NCBI GenBank assembly: GCA_020850535.1
Contig: JADZEM010000118.1
Span: 1-64,000 of the forward strand
Direction of reading: 5' to 3'
Length of the DNA: 64,000 bases
Source: Chloroflexota bacterium
GTDB lineage: Bacteria > Chloroflexota > UBA6077 > JACCZL01
Shown: piece after piece, positions 9,287 through 16,879 of the stretch
Layout: the number at the start of each line of letters is the position of its first letter
Numbering within the stretch: position 1 is the stretch's first letter
Notes under the pieces: generated by a model
Database searches by the model: none
The model's input: the letters and a program-made list of their open reading frames with translations, nothing else
Told to the model about the DNA's origin: nothing
Translations under genes and position numbers: made by a program

Positions 9287-9736
9287 CTAGGCGACCGGCG
9301 TGTTGTTGGCCGGCACCTGGATCTTGTCACCCTCGTAGAGCACGCGGTCAGCCTTGCTCCAGCCGTTGGCGGCCAGCAGCTGCTCGACGGTCACGCCGTG
9401 CTTCGCGGCGACGCTGGTCGGCGTGTCACCGTCCTCAACGGTGTAGTTGACCGAAGCCGGCGTGGCGACAGGCGTCGTCACCGCCGCGGGAGCGGCCGGA
9501 GCCGGTGCGGTCTTCGGCGCCTCAACAGCGGCCGGAGCGGCTGGAGCAGCCGGCCGAGCCGGTGCCGCGGGTGCTGGCGGTGTCTCGTCTTCCACCGAAC
9601 CATCAGCAGCGCCCCGGAACTCCCGGATGCCCTTGCCGAGGGCCTGGCCGACCTCGGGAAGCTTTCCAACCCCAAAGATCAAAACGATGATGACGAGGAT
9701 GATGATGAGCTCTGGGGCCCCCAGCGTCGGCATCAT
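9287..9736 (-). CDS. tatA: TatA/TatE-type protein with C-terminal LysM domain
   Basis: 149 residues. Two adjacent ATGs (9736 and 9733) follow a GGGAGG site. Residues 1-45 are a TatA: a short N-terminus, one membrane helix ([13 protein letters not shown]), then the FGxxKLPExGxxLGxGIREF amphipathic helix. Residues about 50-98 are an Ala/Pro-rich linker. Residues about 100-146 are a LysM module ([19 protein letters not shown], with a closing GDKIQVP). TatA forms the twin-arginine translocation pore, and LysM binds GlcNAc polymers. In the normal TatA topology the C-terminus is cytoplasmic, so LysM would face the wrong side. No tatC lies nearby. Confidence 0.85.
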   Translation of the reverse strand: MMPTLGAPELIIILVIIVLIFGVGKLPEVGQALGKGIREFRGAADGSVEDETPPAPAAPARPAAPAAPAAVEAPKTAPAPAAPAAVTTPVATPASVNYTVEDGDTPTSVAAKHGVTVEQLLAANGWSKADRVLYEGDKIQVPANNTPVA

Positions 9737-9811
9737 GTCCCTCCCGATAATTGTCACAGCCGAAGGCCGGACGCACGCTATGGTACCATACTCAACGGAG
9801 GCGCTGGCTAC
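9737..9811. promoter_or_regulatory. Divergent intergenic region with 12-bp palindrome
   Basis: The 75 bp between the tatA-like gene and the divergent glycosyltransferase gene hold a perfect palindrome, TATGGTACCATA (9779-9790), and a TTGTCA at 9751-9756. The palindrome could be an operator or part of facing -10 boxes. GGAGG at 9797-9801 serves the plus-strand gene. Confidence 0.4.
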
Positions 9812-11437
9812 GTGGTATCGCCCCTCAGTCAGAGGATAGAGCGTCCTGCGCGGCCGAAGGTACCATTTCTGAGCGCCGCCGCCCTCTTCGTCTTGTTTGT
9901 CCTGACATTCAGCGCCAGGACCGTCGGCCTGTCGCTCTTTGTGACGCCGGACGAAGACAACTGGATGCGCCGGACCGGCAACTTCGCCCAGGCGCTGCGC
10001 CAGGGCGACCTCGCCCGCACCTTCCAGAGCGGCCATCCTGGGGTCACCACGATGTGGATCGCGCGGGCGGGGATCGGACCGGACGCCGAGCGGCTGGCCG
10101 GCATCACAACCCAGGACAACCCGGTCACCCGAACGCCCGGCTTCATGGACCTGCTGGTCCGGGCGCGGCTGGCGATGATCCTGGTCAACTCGCTGCTGCT
10201 GGTCGGGATCGTCGGGCTGGCAGCGCGCCTCCTCGGCCTCTGGCCAGCCCTGATCGGCGGCGTGATTCTGGCACTCGACCCTTTTCTGGCGGCCCACGGG
10301 CAGGTGGTGCACGTGGACGGGCTCTCGGCTGGCTTCATGACGCTGGCGATGCTCGCGGCCGGTGTCTACTGGTGGGCGCGCGGCGGCATCGGCTACCTGA
10401 TCCTGTGCGGTATCGCTGCTGGACTGGCGGTCCTCACGAAGGCGCCCTCGCTTGTGCTTGGCGTTCTGGTGCCAGCGGTGGCGCTCTCCGCGCCGCTGGT
10501 GGACCGAGAGGCGTGGCCCTGGCCACGTGTCGTCAGGATGCTTCTGCTGGCCGGTGCTGTCGGTGTGGCCGTCGTCTTCCTGCTCTGGCCGACGCTGTGG
10601 GTTGCGCCGATGGCGTCCGTCGAGCGGTTCGTGCGCTTCACCCTCGAGACCAGCTCCGAGCATCGCCCGGGCAACTTCTTCCTGGGGCAGCCGGTGGCCG
10701 ATCCGGGACCGTGGTACTACCCGGTGGCGGTGATGTTTCGGATCTCGCCGCTGGCGCTGGCGGGGATGATCGCGCTGGCCGTCCTGCTGCCGCCCGCCGA
10801 AAAGCGCCGACCGACGCTCCTGTTGCTGCTGACAGGGATCGGTTTCATCCTGTTCATCTCGCTGGCCGGCAAGAAGCTCGACCGGTACACCCTGCCGATC
10901 TTCCCCTCACTGGATCTGCTGGCCGGCCTCGGCCTCTGGACGATGGGCGAGTGGATCGCGCCGTACATCGTGCGGGCCGGCCTCTCGGCTGCGCAGCGGA
11001 GCCTGCTGGCAGCAGGCGCGCTGGTGGCGCTCACCATCGGACAGGCCATTCCGCTGGCCATGGTCGCGCCGTACCCGCTGGCCTACTACAACCCGCTGGT
11101 CGGGGGCGGCCCGGCGGCCGGCCGGATGATCCTGGTGGGCTGGGCCGAGGGGCTGGACCAGGTTGCCGACTACCTCAACGCCCAGCCGAACCCCGAGCGC
11201 CAGTTGATCGCCGTGTACTTCCCGCTGGAGCTGAACTTTCAGGGGATGGTCAAGGGGACGGTGACGCAATTTGGCGACCCACGCCCGGTGACACACGTAG
11301 TGGACTACGTGAACGCCGCGCAGCGCGGGCATACGCCACCCGAGGTCGCAGGCGTGCCGCCCGTGAAAGATGTCTGGATCAACGGCATCCTGTATGCGCG
11401 GGTCTACCAACTCGACCCGCCACGCCGGGTACGGTGA
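9812..11437 (+). CDS. GT39/PMT-like polytopic glycosyltransferase
   Basis: About 541 residues if translation starts at the GTG at 9812, which has GGAGG ten bases upstream; there is no good ATG. About ten to eleven membrane segments are predicted by eye. The first outer loop carries [10 protein letters not shown] near residue 47, the acidic pair expected for protein O-mannosyltransferase/ArnT-like enzymes. Later loops contain [10 protein letters not shown] and GKKLDRY. It probably uses a polyprenyl-linked sugar. It is separated from the other three GT-C genes by the aminotransferase and tatA-like genes and ends at a very strong hairpin. The acceptor is unknown. Confidence 0.7.
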   Translation: MVSPLSQRIERPARPKVPFLSAAALFVLFVLTFSARTVGLSLFVTPDEDNWMRRTGNFAQALRQGDLARTFQSGHPGVTTMWIARAGIGPDAERLAGITTQDNPVTRTPGFMDLLVRARLAMILVNSLLLVGIVGLAARLLGLWPALIGGVILALDPFLAAHGQVVHVDGLSAGFMTLAMLAAGVYWWARGGIGYLILCGIAAGLAVLTKAPSLVLGVLVPAVALSAPLVDREAWPWPRVVRMLLLAGAVGVAVVFLLWPTLWVAPMASVERFVRFTLETSSEHRPGNFFLGQPVADPGPWYYPVAVMFRISPLALAGMIALAVLLPPAEKRRPTLLLLLTGIGFILFISLAGKKLDRYTLPIFPSLDLLAGLGLWTMGEWIAPYIVRAGLSAAQRSLLAAGALVALTIGQAIPLAMVAPYPLAYYNPLVGGGPAAGRMILVGWAEGLDQVADYLNAQPNPERQLIAVYFPLELNFQGMVKGTVTQFGDPRPVTHVVDYVNAAQRGHTPPEVAGVPPVKDVWINGILYARVYQLDPPRRVR

Positions 11438-11459
11438 GTCCGACGAGGCCGCTGAACGT

Positions 11460-11498
11460 CGAGAGGGTCCGAGGACTGCCAGTCCTCGGACCCTCTCG
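11460..11498. terminator. 18-bp perfect hairpin between convergent genes
   Basis: CGAGAGGGTCCGAGGACT at 11460-11477 is perfectly inverted at 11481-11498 with a GCC loop. There is no U tract, but it sits 23 bp after one stop and 29 bp after the opposing stop, so it is a likely bidirectional terminator. Confidence 0.75.
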
Positions 11499-11526
11499 AT
11501 GCTGACGGCTGACAGAGCGGCGGTCG

Positions 11527-12600
11527 TCAGCGTCCGCGAACCGGCGTGAAGCCCGTCCGCGCGGTCACCGCGCCGCCCCGACCGCTGCAGGTCACGTCGA
11601 CCGGGACGTAGTGGCCGTAGGTCGAGCCCTTGGCGTCGAGCGTGAACGATGCCACGCCGTTGCCGTTGGTGCGGAAGCCGCCGTCCGGCTGCTTGATGGT
11701 GTTGGTGCGGAAGTAGACGGTCGCCATGCAGGAGGCGCCGGCCAGCGGCGCGCCGTTCTGCGTCGCCTTGACGCTGATGGTCACGACGGCGTTCTCAGAG
11801 ATCGGGTTGACCGGTGAGGCGCTGGCGGCCAGCTCGAACGGGCCACCCGTCGCCTGCGCCGCTGGTGGCGGGGCCGGCGCCTGGGGCTTCGGCGCGGCGG
11901 CCGCCGCCTGCTGCTGGGCCTGCGCGGCAGCCTGCTGGGCTGGGCTGTTCGGCTGCACATTGCTCGAAGGTGGCGGCGGGATCGGTGCGAGGGTCGGCTT
12001 GCCGACTGGCTGCTGGGCCGGCGACTCCGTCTGCGCGGCTGCGGCGGCCTGGGCGGCCGGCTGCGCCGGGGCGGCTGCCGGTGGCTGGGACGCGCCTGAG
12101 GCCGGCAGACCCGGCAGCCGGTCCGCGACGGCCGGCGCGATCTCGACGGACGGCTGGGTCGCCGCTGGCTGCGCCGGGGGAGGGGCCGGTGCGGCAGCCT
12201 GTGGCGCGGCCGGCGCCGCGTTCGCCTCGGGTGCGGGCTGCTGCGCTGCCGCCGCCGGCGGCTCCGGCGCGCCGACGGCGCTGGCGTCAGCCGGCACGAC
12301 GACGGTCGCTGCTGGGGTCTGCGTCAGCTGCGACTCGGTCACGGGGAACATCGCTTGAAGGCCGAGCCACAGGCCAGCGAGCGCCGCCACGCCAATCGCC
12401 CCCCGCACGAACCAGACCCGGGGATCCGGTCCCCGGCCCGGCGCCGGTCGCCGGGCCGTGCGAATGGGGCGGACGTCAGCTCGCCGGACTACGCGGTCGT
12501 AGCCAGGGGTGGTGGGGATGCGCCGAATGTTCTCCGGCGTCTCCGCTGGGAGATCGTCGTCGCGGTCGTCGAACGGATCGTAGACTGGTGTGCGTCTCAC
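11527..12600 (-). CDS. Membrane-anchored Pro/Ala-rich protein with Ig-like C-terminal domain
   Basis: About 357 residues from a GTG at 12600, which follows GGAG by 8 nt. A more upstream GTG at 12723 would add about 41 residues of unconvincing sequence. Order: a basic and acidic cytoplasmic N-terminus (DPFDDRDDD), one membrane helix (RGAIGVAALAGLWLGLQAMF), about 150 residues of Ala/Pro/Gln linker, then a C-terminal beta domain with PLAGASCMATVYF and GNGVASFTLDA. The last part resembles bacterial Ig-like domains. Two cysteines in this domain could pair. The likely location is the outer face of the cell. The function is unknown. Confidence 0.6.
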   Translation of the reverse strand: MRRTPVYDPFDDRDDDLPAETPENIRRIPTTPGYDRVVRRADVRPIRTARRPAPGRGPDPRVWFVRGAIGVAALAGLWLGLQAMFPVTESQLTQTPAATVVVPADASAVGAPEPPAAAAQQPAPEANAAPAAPQAAAPAPPPAQPAATQPSVEIAPAVADRLPGLPASGASQPPAAAPAQPAAQAAAAAQTESPAQQPVGKPTLAPIPPPPSSNVQPNSPAQQAAAQAQQQAAAAAPKPQAPAPPPAAQATGGPFELAASASPVNPISENAVVTISVKATQNGAPLAGASCMATVYFRTNTIKQPDGGFRTNGNGVASFTLDAKGSTYGHYVPVDVTCSGRGGAVTARTGFTPVRGR

Positions 12601-12952
12601 GGCGAGCACTCCGGTGGTGGCATCAGCAACGGCGTTCCTCCGGTAGACGGACGGCGCGCCTGAACGTCGCGGCGCAGGGGTGAGGCGTGACGGTCCTGGC
12701 GCGGCATTTGCCGCCTGAGGCACGAGGTTTGGGCCATTCTAGGTGCGGCTCGGCGGACATGCGCGCCGTGCGGCGTCACAGGCCGACCACTAGGCCGACA
12801 CAGGCGCGTCGCGGCCGGGCGGCCACTCGAAAGGGGCGCGGCCGGGCCGCCGGAACGACCGATGCGTGCCCAGGACGGGCTGCGTCCACGGGAAACATAT
12901 CGACCTCTGCAGCCAGTGTGACAGAAGAGCAGACGGCCAGGCTGGCCCAAGC

Positions 12953-12983
12953 ATTGACAACAACGTTATCAAGGATCTAGAAT
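12953..12983 (+). promoter_or_regulatory. dnaJ-hspR promoter with HAIR-like inverted repeat
   Basis: TTGACA (12954-12959), an 18-nt spacer and TAGAAT (12978-12983) form a strong sigma-70-type promoter 63 bp before dnaJ. Overlapping the -35 box is ATTGACA-N7-TATCAAG (12953-12973). This has the same half-site spacing as the HspR-binding HAIR element (CTTGAGT-N7-ACTCAAG) and keeps its TTGA and TCAAG core. Repression by the HspR encoded in the operon is the natural inference. Confidence 0.65.
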
Positions 12984-13046
12984 GGCTCGTGGGAGGCTCC
13001 AGGCGTGGGCCGCCCCGCACTTTCTGATGGGATATGGTGAGCCGGC

Positions 13047-14027
13047 ATGGCGAGGCGAGACTACTACGACGTGCTGGGTGTGTCTCGGTCGGCCTCGGAG
13101 AAGGACATCCGTGCGGCCTACCGTAAGCTCGCCCGGCAGTACCATCCGGATCTGAACCCGAACAACAAAGAGGCCGAGACCAAGTTCAAGGAGATCGGCC
13201 AGGCCTACGAGGTCATCGGCGATGCTGAGAAGCGCAAGCTGTATGACCGCTGGGGCCACGATTTCGAGAAGATCGAGCAGGCTCGCAAGTCGGGCGCTGG
13301 CTCGGCCGGGGCTGGGGCCGGGCCGTTTGGGTCTGGCGGCTTCGGTGCGGGGTCGGGCGGCTTCGGCTCCGGTCCGTTCACCTGGGGCGGCGGCTCCCAG
13401 ACTGGCGGCGGCGCGACCGTCGACGACGACATGCTGGGCGGACTGTTTGACCAGATCCTCGGCGGGATGGGTCGGGGGGCTGGCCGCCGGGGCGGACCAC
13501 AGCGCGGCGAGGACTACGACCATCCCGTCAGCCTGACCCTTGAAGAGGCGAACGCCGGCACCACCCGCCTGATCCAGATCACACCGACCAGCGGCGCACC
13601 GCTGACCATCGAGGCGAAGATTCCGGCTGGCGTGGCAGACGGCGCGCGCGTGCGGATCGCCGGCAAGGGTGGCCCGGGCATCGCTGGTGGCCTGTCCGGC
13701 GACCTGTTTCTGGTCGTCTCGATCAGGCCGCACCCGCGCTTCGTGCGCGAGGGTGACGACCTGACCGTCAAGGTGGAGGTGCCGCTGTACACGGCGGTGT
13801 TGGGCGGTGAGGTGCTGGTCCCCACCGTGAAGGGCAGCCGGCTGGCGTTGAAGATCGGGCCGGAGACCAACAATGGCCAGCGGATTCGTCTCGCCGGCCA
13901 GGGCATGAACAAGCTCGACGGCTCGCGCGGCGATCTGTACGCCGAGATCAGGATCGTGATGCCGACGGGGCTCTCCGAGCGCGAGCGCGAGCTGTTCACC
14001 GAGCTGGCGGCGTTGCGGGGGAGCTAG
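13047..14027 (+). CDS. dnaJ: DnaJ-type co-chaperone without zinc finger (CbpA-like)
   Basis: 326 residues. The J domain spans 1-70 with the HPD loop (YHPDLNP), followed by a Gly/Phe/Ser-rich linker to about residue 130. Two C-terminal peptide-binding beta domains follow, from about residue 160 to 315. The four CxxCxGxG zinc repeats of type I DnaJ are absent, so this is the CbpA/type II-III architecture. It would stimulate the DnaK ATPase and deliver unfolded clients; dnaK and grpE are not in the window. The next gene, 3 bp on, is hspR, an arrangement familiar from heat-shock operons. Confidence 0.9.
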   Translation: MARRDYYDVLGVSRSASEKDIRAAYRKLARQYHPDLNPNNKEAETKFKEIGQAYEVIGDAEKRKLYDRWGHDFEKIEQARKSGAGSAGAGAGPFGSGGFGAGSGGFGSGPFTWGGGSQTGGGATVDDDMLGGLFDQILGGMGRGAGRRGGPQRGEDYDHPVSLTLEEANAGTTRLIQITPTSGAPLTIEAKIPAGVADGARVRIAGKGGPGIAGGLSGDLFLVVSIRPHPRFVREGDDLTVKVEVPLYTAVLGGEVLVPTVKGSRLALKIGPETNNGQRIRLAGQGMNKLDGSRGDLYAEIRIVMPTGLSERERELFTELAALRGS

Positions 14028-14030
14028 GTC

Positions 14031-14381
14031 ATGGCTGAACGCACCAGCGCACAGGAGCAGATGGCCGACATGGCCTGCTTCGTCATCAGCGTGGCGGCCC
14101 GGCTGCTCAACGTCCACCCGCAGACCCTCCGCTACTACGAGCGGGCCGGCCTGATCGAGCCGTCTCGCTCGCGTGGGAACATTCGCCTGTACTCGGCGCG
14201 GGACATCGAGCGAGCGCAGCAGATCAAGCGGCTGATCGAGGATCTCGGCGTGAATCTGGCCGGCGTCGACGTGATCCTGAAGCTCACCGAGCGGATCCGC
14301 GAGCTGGAGCACGAGAACGAAGCGCTCCGAACGGACCGTGCTGCGGGGATGCGCGGCAAGCCAGCCGAATCGGCCAGGTAG
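14031..14381 (+). CDS. hspR: HspR-like MerR-family heat-shock repressor
   Basis: 116 residues. Residues about 15-85 are a MerR winged helix: ISVAARLLNVHPQTLRYYER, then GNIRLYSARDIERAQQI. A short C-terminal coiled segment (ERIRELEHENEALR) follows. The single N-terminal HTH without a ligand domain and the position straight after dnaJ identify HspR. In known systems it represses dnaK/dnaJ/clpB genes by binding HAIR repeats, with DnaK as co-repressor. A HAIR-like repeat overlaps the operon promoter at 12953-12973, consistent with autoregulation. Confidence 0.85.
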   Translation: MAERTSAQEQMADMACFVISVAARLLNVHPQTLRYYERAGLIEPSRSRGNIRLYSARDIERAQQIKRLIEDLGVNLAGVDVILKLTERIRELEHENEALRTDRAAGMRGKPAESAR

Positions 14382-14527
14382 CAACGTGCCAGGATCGGCG
14401 GCCCCGATCCTGGTATCCTTACGCCAGCGACCGGCGCTTCCGGCGTCCGGCGATCCGTCCGGGTCCGCCCGGGCGTAGACTCTCTGACACCCCACCTTTG
14501 ACGGGGCGACCCCGAGTCGGAGCGACT

Positions 14528-15073
14528 ATGGCCCACGACATGTTTCGAATTGACGACGAGCAGCCGGAGGCTGCGCGTCAACTGCATGCGTCGATCCGCA
14601 AGACCCTCTGGGACTATGAGCCGCTCCGTGCGACGCGCCCCGTGCTCGACATCTCGGTGCGCGACGGGCTGGTGACGCTCAATGGTCGGGTGCGGACCCT
14701 GGCGATCAAGGAGATCTCGGAGTACATGTTGCTCCGCGTGCCAGGGATTCGCGCTGTCCGCAACGAGCTGATCGCTGATCCCGAAGTTGTGCGAGCGGTC
14801 GCCGACGCGATCGCTGCCGACTCGGAGCTTGGCCCGACCTGCCCGATCATCGAGGCGCGCGACGGCGTGGCGGTGCTGGCCGGCGAGATGCCGTCTGAAG
14901 AGACGGCGCAGCGCGTCGTCGAGCTGGCGGCCTCAGTGCCGAATGTGGTCTCGGTGACCAGCCACCTGCGCGTACTGCCCCCGAAGGCCGTGCTGGCCAC
15001 CAACGGCGTCGCGTACGGTGCGGCGAACAGCTCGGTGGCGGTGGCGACGCCGGAGGAGCCCGGCGCCGCATGA
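14528..15073 (+). CDS. Double BON-domain protein
   Basis: 181 residues from the ATG at 14528, with a GGAG site upstream. Two BON-like repeats are seen: residues about 14-80 (ISVRDGLVTLNGRVRTLAIK ... VPGIRAVRNEL) and about 85-155 (IIEARDGVAVLAGEMPSEE ... VPNVVSVTSHL). There is no signal peptide, so it is probably cytoplasmic or membrane-peripheral. BON domains bind phospholipids and often respond to envelope stress. The stop overlaps the next start by 4 bp (ATGA), so the two genes are translationally coupled. Confidence 0.8.
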   Translation: MAHDMFRIDDEQPEAARQLHASIRKTLWDYEPLRATRPVLDISVRDGLVTLNGRVRTLAIKEISEYMLLRVPGIRAVRNELIADPEVVRAVADAIAADSELGPTCPIIEARDGVAVLAGEMPSEETAQRVVELAASVPNVVSVTSHLRVLPPKAVLATNGVAYGAANSSVAVATPEEPGAA

Positions 15074-15723
15074 GTCAAGAAGTCGGGACGAAGCGCGAGA
15101 AGCGCCTGGCTGCCCGCGAGCAGCGCAAGACGCAGGCGGCCCTCGCTCAGCGGCGCGCACGCATGACCCAGATCCTGGTGCTGGTCGTGGCCGCCGTGTT
15201 GCTGGTCGGCGTCGTGGCGATTGGCGTCAGCACGCAGATGTTCGGGCTGATGAGCGGGTCTATCGCGCCGATTGGGCGGGCGGTGGCGCTCGAGGGCGCC
15301 GATCATGTCGCGGACGGCACGATGCCGGTCTACAAGTCGCGCCCGCCAGCATCGGGGCCGCACTACAACACCTGGCTTCAGAGCTACGGGTTCATGGACC
15401 CGGCCCCACCAACCGGTAGCTGGCTTCACAACCTGGAGCATGGGGCCGTGGCGATTCTCTACAACTGCGCGTCTGCCTGCCCGGACCTCGAACAGCAGTT
15501 GAAAGATCTGTACACGGAGCTGCCGCTCGCGCCCAACACTCAGCGTGGCGGGGCGCGGGCGGTGATCCTGCCGTATACAGACATGGACACCAGGATCGCG
15601 GTGGTGGCGTGGGGCTGGATCCTCGAGCAGGATCAGCTCGACAAGGACCAGATCCTCAAGTTCTACGACCAGCGCATCAACCGTGGGCCGGAGTGCCAGA
15701 ACTTGCGCTGCCCGACACCGTAG
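15070..15723 (+). CDS. DUF3105 membrane-anchored protein
   Basis: 217 residues. A basic, coiled N-terminus (KREKRLAAREQRKTQ) precedes one membrane helix (LVLVVAAVLLVGVVAIGV, about 35-55). The outer domain has the DUF3105 pattern PPASGPHYNTW and NLEHGAVAILYNC, with conserved His residues and cysteines at the CASAC stretch and the C-terminal CQNLRC. The function of the family is unknown; the His/Cys pattern could bind a metal. It is coupled to the BON gene by an ATGA overlap. Confidence 0.8.
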   Translation: MSQEVGTKREKRLAAREQRKTQAALAQRRARMTQILVLVVAAVLLVGVVAIGVSTQMFGLMSGSIAPIGRAVALEGADHVADGTMPVYKSRPPASGPHYNTWLQSYGFMDPAPPTGSWLHNLEHGAVAILYNCASACPDLEQQLKDLYTELPLAPNTQRGGARAVILPYTDMDTRIAVVAWGWILEQDQLDKDQILKFYDQRINRGPECQNLRCPTP

Positions 15724-15752
15724 TACGTTGCCATGCTGGATGTGACGGGTGT

Positions 15753-15872
15753 GTCATCCCGACCGCGGCGAGGCACGAGCACACCCCTCCGTCATCCCGA
15801 CCGCGGCGAGGCACGAGCGGAGTGGAGGGATCTTCTCCTTCTTGGCGTGAGGAAGATCCCTCCACTCCGCTC
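15753..15872. repeat. 28-bp direct repeat followed by 20-bp perfect hairpin
   Basis: The 28-bp unit beginning GTCATCCCGACCGCGGCG occurs at 15753-15780 and 15791-15818. It is followed by GAGCGGAGTGGAGGGATCTT (15815-15834), perfectly inverted at 15853-15872 with an 18-nt loop. This looks like an intergenic REP-type repeat. It lies in the gene-free stretch 15724-16213, which also holds the 32-bp hairpin and one transposon end. Confidence 0.7.
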
Positions 15873-15958
15873 GCACGCTCGCTCCGCTCGGGCTGACTGG
15901 TATGATGCCGCCTTCTGCGCGGTGGAGTAGTAGGCGAGTTCTCAGTCTTCAGGTATCA

Positions 15959-16025
15959 GTCCTCAGCGATGAGAAAAGGGGCGGTCCGGAGATTCCGGAC
16001 CGCCCCTTTTCTCATCGCTGAGGAC
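15959..16025. terminator. 32-bp perfect stem-loop beside the transposon end
   Basis: Positions 15959-15990 and 15994-16025 are exact inverse complements around a GAT loop. The stem contains AAAAGGGGCGG and its complement, giving short T runs on both strands. It ends 14 bp before the transposon. Before insertion it would have lain between the convergent DUF3105 and gyrB genes, so it is probably their former shared bidirectional terminator. Confidence 0.8.
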
Positions 16026-16045
16026 CGACGACTGACAGCTGTAGG

Positions 16046-16162
16046 GTCTCGCAGATAGTGAGGCTGGACGGCCGGATACGCGGCGTTTGTCTCAGAGATC
16101 GTGCGCCGGGCGGTCGTCGCGGGCGGCCTCACGGCGTGCTGTCTCACAGTTCTTGAGACTGG
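16046..16162 (+). other. Three TnsB-like binding repeats, tnsA-proximal end
   Basis: Repeats begin with GTCTC at 16046 (GTCTCGCAGATAGTGAGGC), 16089 (GTCTCAGAGATCGTGCGCC) and 16141 (GTCTCACAGTTCTTGAGAC). The shared pattern is GTCTCa-n7-TGaG-n-C with about 22-nt units, as expected for TnsB sites. The third unit overlaps a promoter for the tns genes. Confidence 0.75.
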
Positions 16163-16181
16163 CCTCGGTCTGGCCGATAGT
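16153..16181 (+). promoter_or_regulatory. tns operon promoter inside a TnsB-like site
   Basis: TTGAGA (16153-16158), a 17-nt spacer and GATAGT (16176-16181) lie 33 bp before tnsA. The -35 box falls within the third GTCTC repeat, so TnsB bound at the end would be expected to repress its own operon. Confidence 0.5.
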
Positions 16182-16213
16182 GCTCCATTCACCTCACTCG
16201 AGGGGAGGGAGCG

Positions 16214-16870
16214 ATGCCAGTCCGCACGCCGTCCAACCGTGGTGGCAACACCATCGGCTGGTTTGCCTCCTACAAGATGCGCCGGAGCATCGCCTACGAG
16301 AGCCTGCTGGAGTGCGACTACCTCTACCTTCTCGATTTCGACGAAGAGGTGGCCGCGTTCGAGGAGCAGCCGCTCACCATCACCTACCAGCACGCCGGGC
16401 GCACCCATCGCTACACGCCCGATTTCCGGGTCAGCCAGGGCGGACACGAGCTGCTGATCGAGTGCAAGCCGCTGGCGCTGGTGGGCACCGACGAGAATCG
16501 CCGCAAGTTCGCCGCCGGGGAAGCGTGGGCAGCCGAGCACGGCCACCAGTTCCAGGTCGTCACCGAGCGGGAGATCCGTCAGGGGTGCCGGGTCGAGAAC
16601 GTCCGGCTCCTAACCCAGTTCGCGCGCTACCCGGTCGAGCCGGCGGTCCGGACGCGCATCCTCGGGGTGGTGTCCGCCACGCACGGGCCGCTGACGCTCG
16701 GTCAGTTGGCCGACGGGGTGGCGCTGCATGAGCCGGCCAGCGCAATGGTGCCGGCCATCCTGCACCTCGCCTACCAGCACGAGCTGATCGTTCCGCTCGA
16801 CGACGCCAGGATCACTGGCAAGACCGCCGTCTGGCGCCCGGCGCGGCAGAGCGCCCAGACCACGGAGTAG
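16214..16870 (+). CDS. tnsA: TnsA-like transposon endonuclease
   Basis: 218 residues with a GGGGAGGGA ribosome-binding site. The N-terminal restriction-endonuclease fold has E29 (YESLLE), D70 (YTPDF) and ECK at 83-85, matching the E-D-K catalytic set of Tn7 TnsA (E63, D114, K132). Residues about 130-210 form a winged-helix-like C-terminus expected to contact TnsC or TnsB. TnsA cuts the 5' strands at the element ends so that transposition is cut-and-paste. It is a separate gene here, not fused to TnsB, and lies 9 bp before tnsB. Confidence 0.9.
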   Translation: MPVRTPSNRGGNTIGWFASYKMRRSIAYESLLECDYLYLLDFDEEVAAFEEQPLTITYQHAGRTHRYTPDFRVSQGGHELLIECKPLALVGTDENRRKFAAGEAWAAEHGHQFQVVTEREIRQGCRVENVRLLTQFARYPVEPAVRTRILGVVSATHGPLTLGQLADGVALHEPASAMVPAILHLAYQHELIVPLDDARITGKTAVWRPARQSAQTTE

Positions 16871-16879
16871 GAGGGTGCC

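Noticed and set aside
12601-12723. Extended N-terminus of the Pro/Ala-rich membrane protein
   Set aside because: A GTG at 12600 has a GGAG site at good spacing. The added residues show no pattern and the upstream GTG lacks a ribosome-binding site.
15724-16213. A search for a tRNA or small RNA next to the transposon
   Set aside because: No cloverleaf or known RNA pattern was seen. The stretch is repeats, hairpins and the transposon end.
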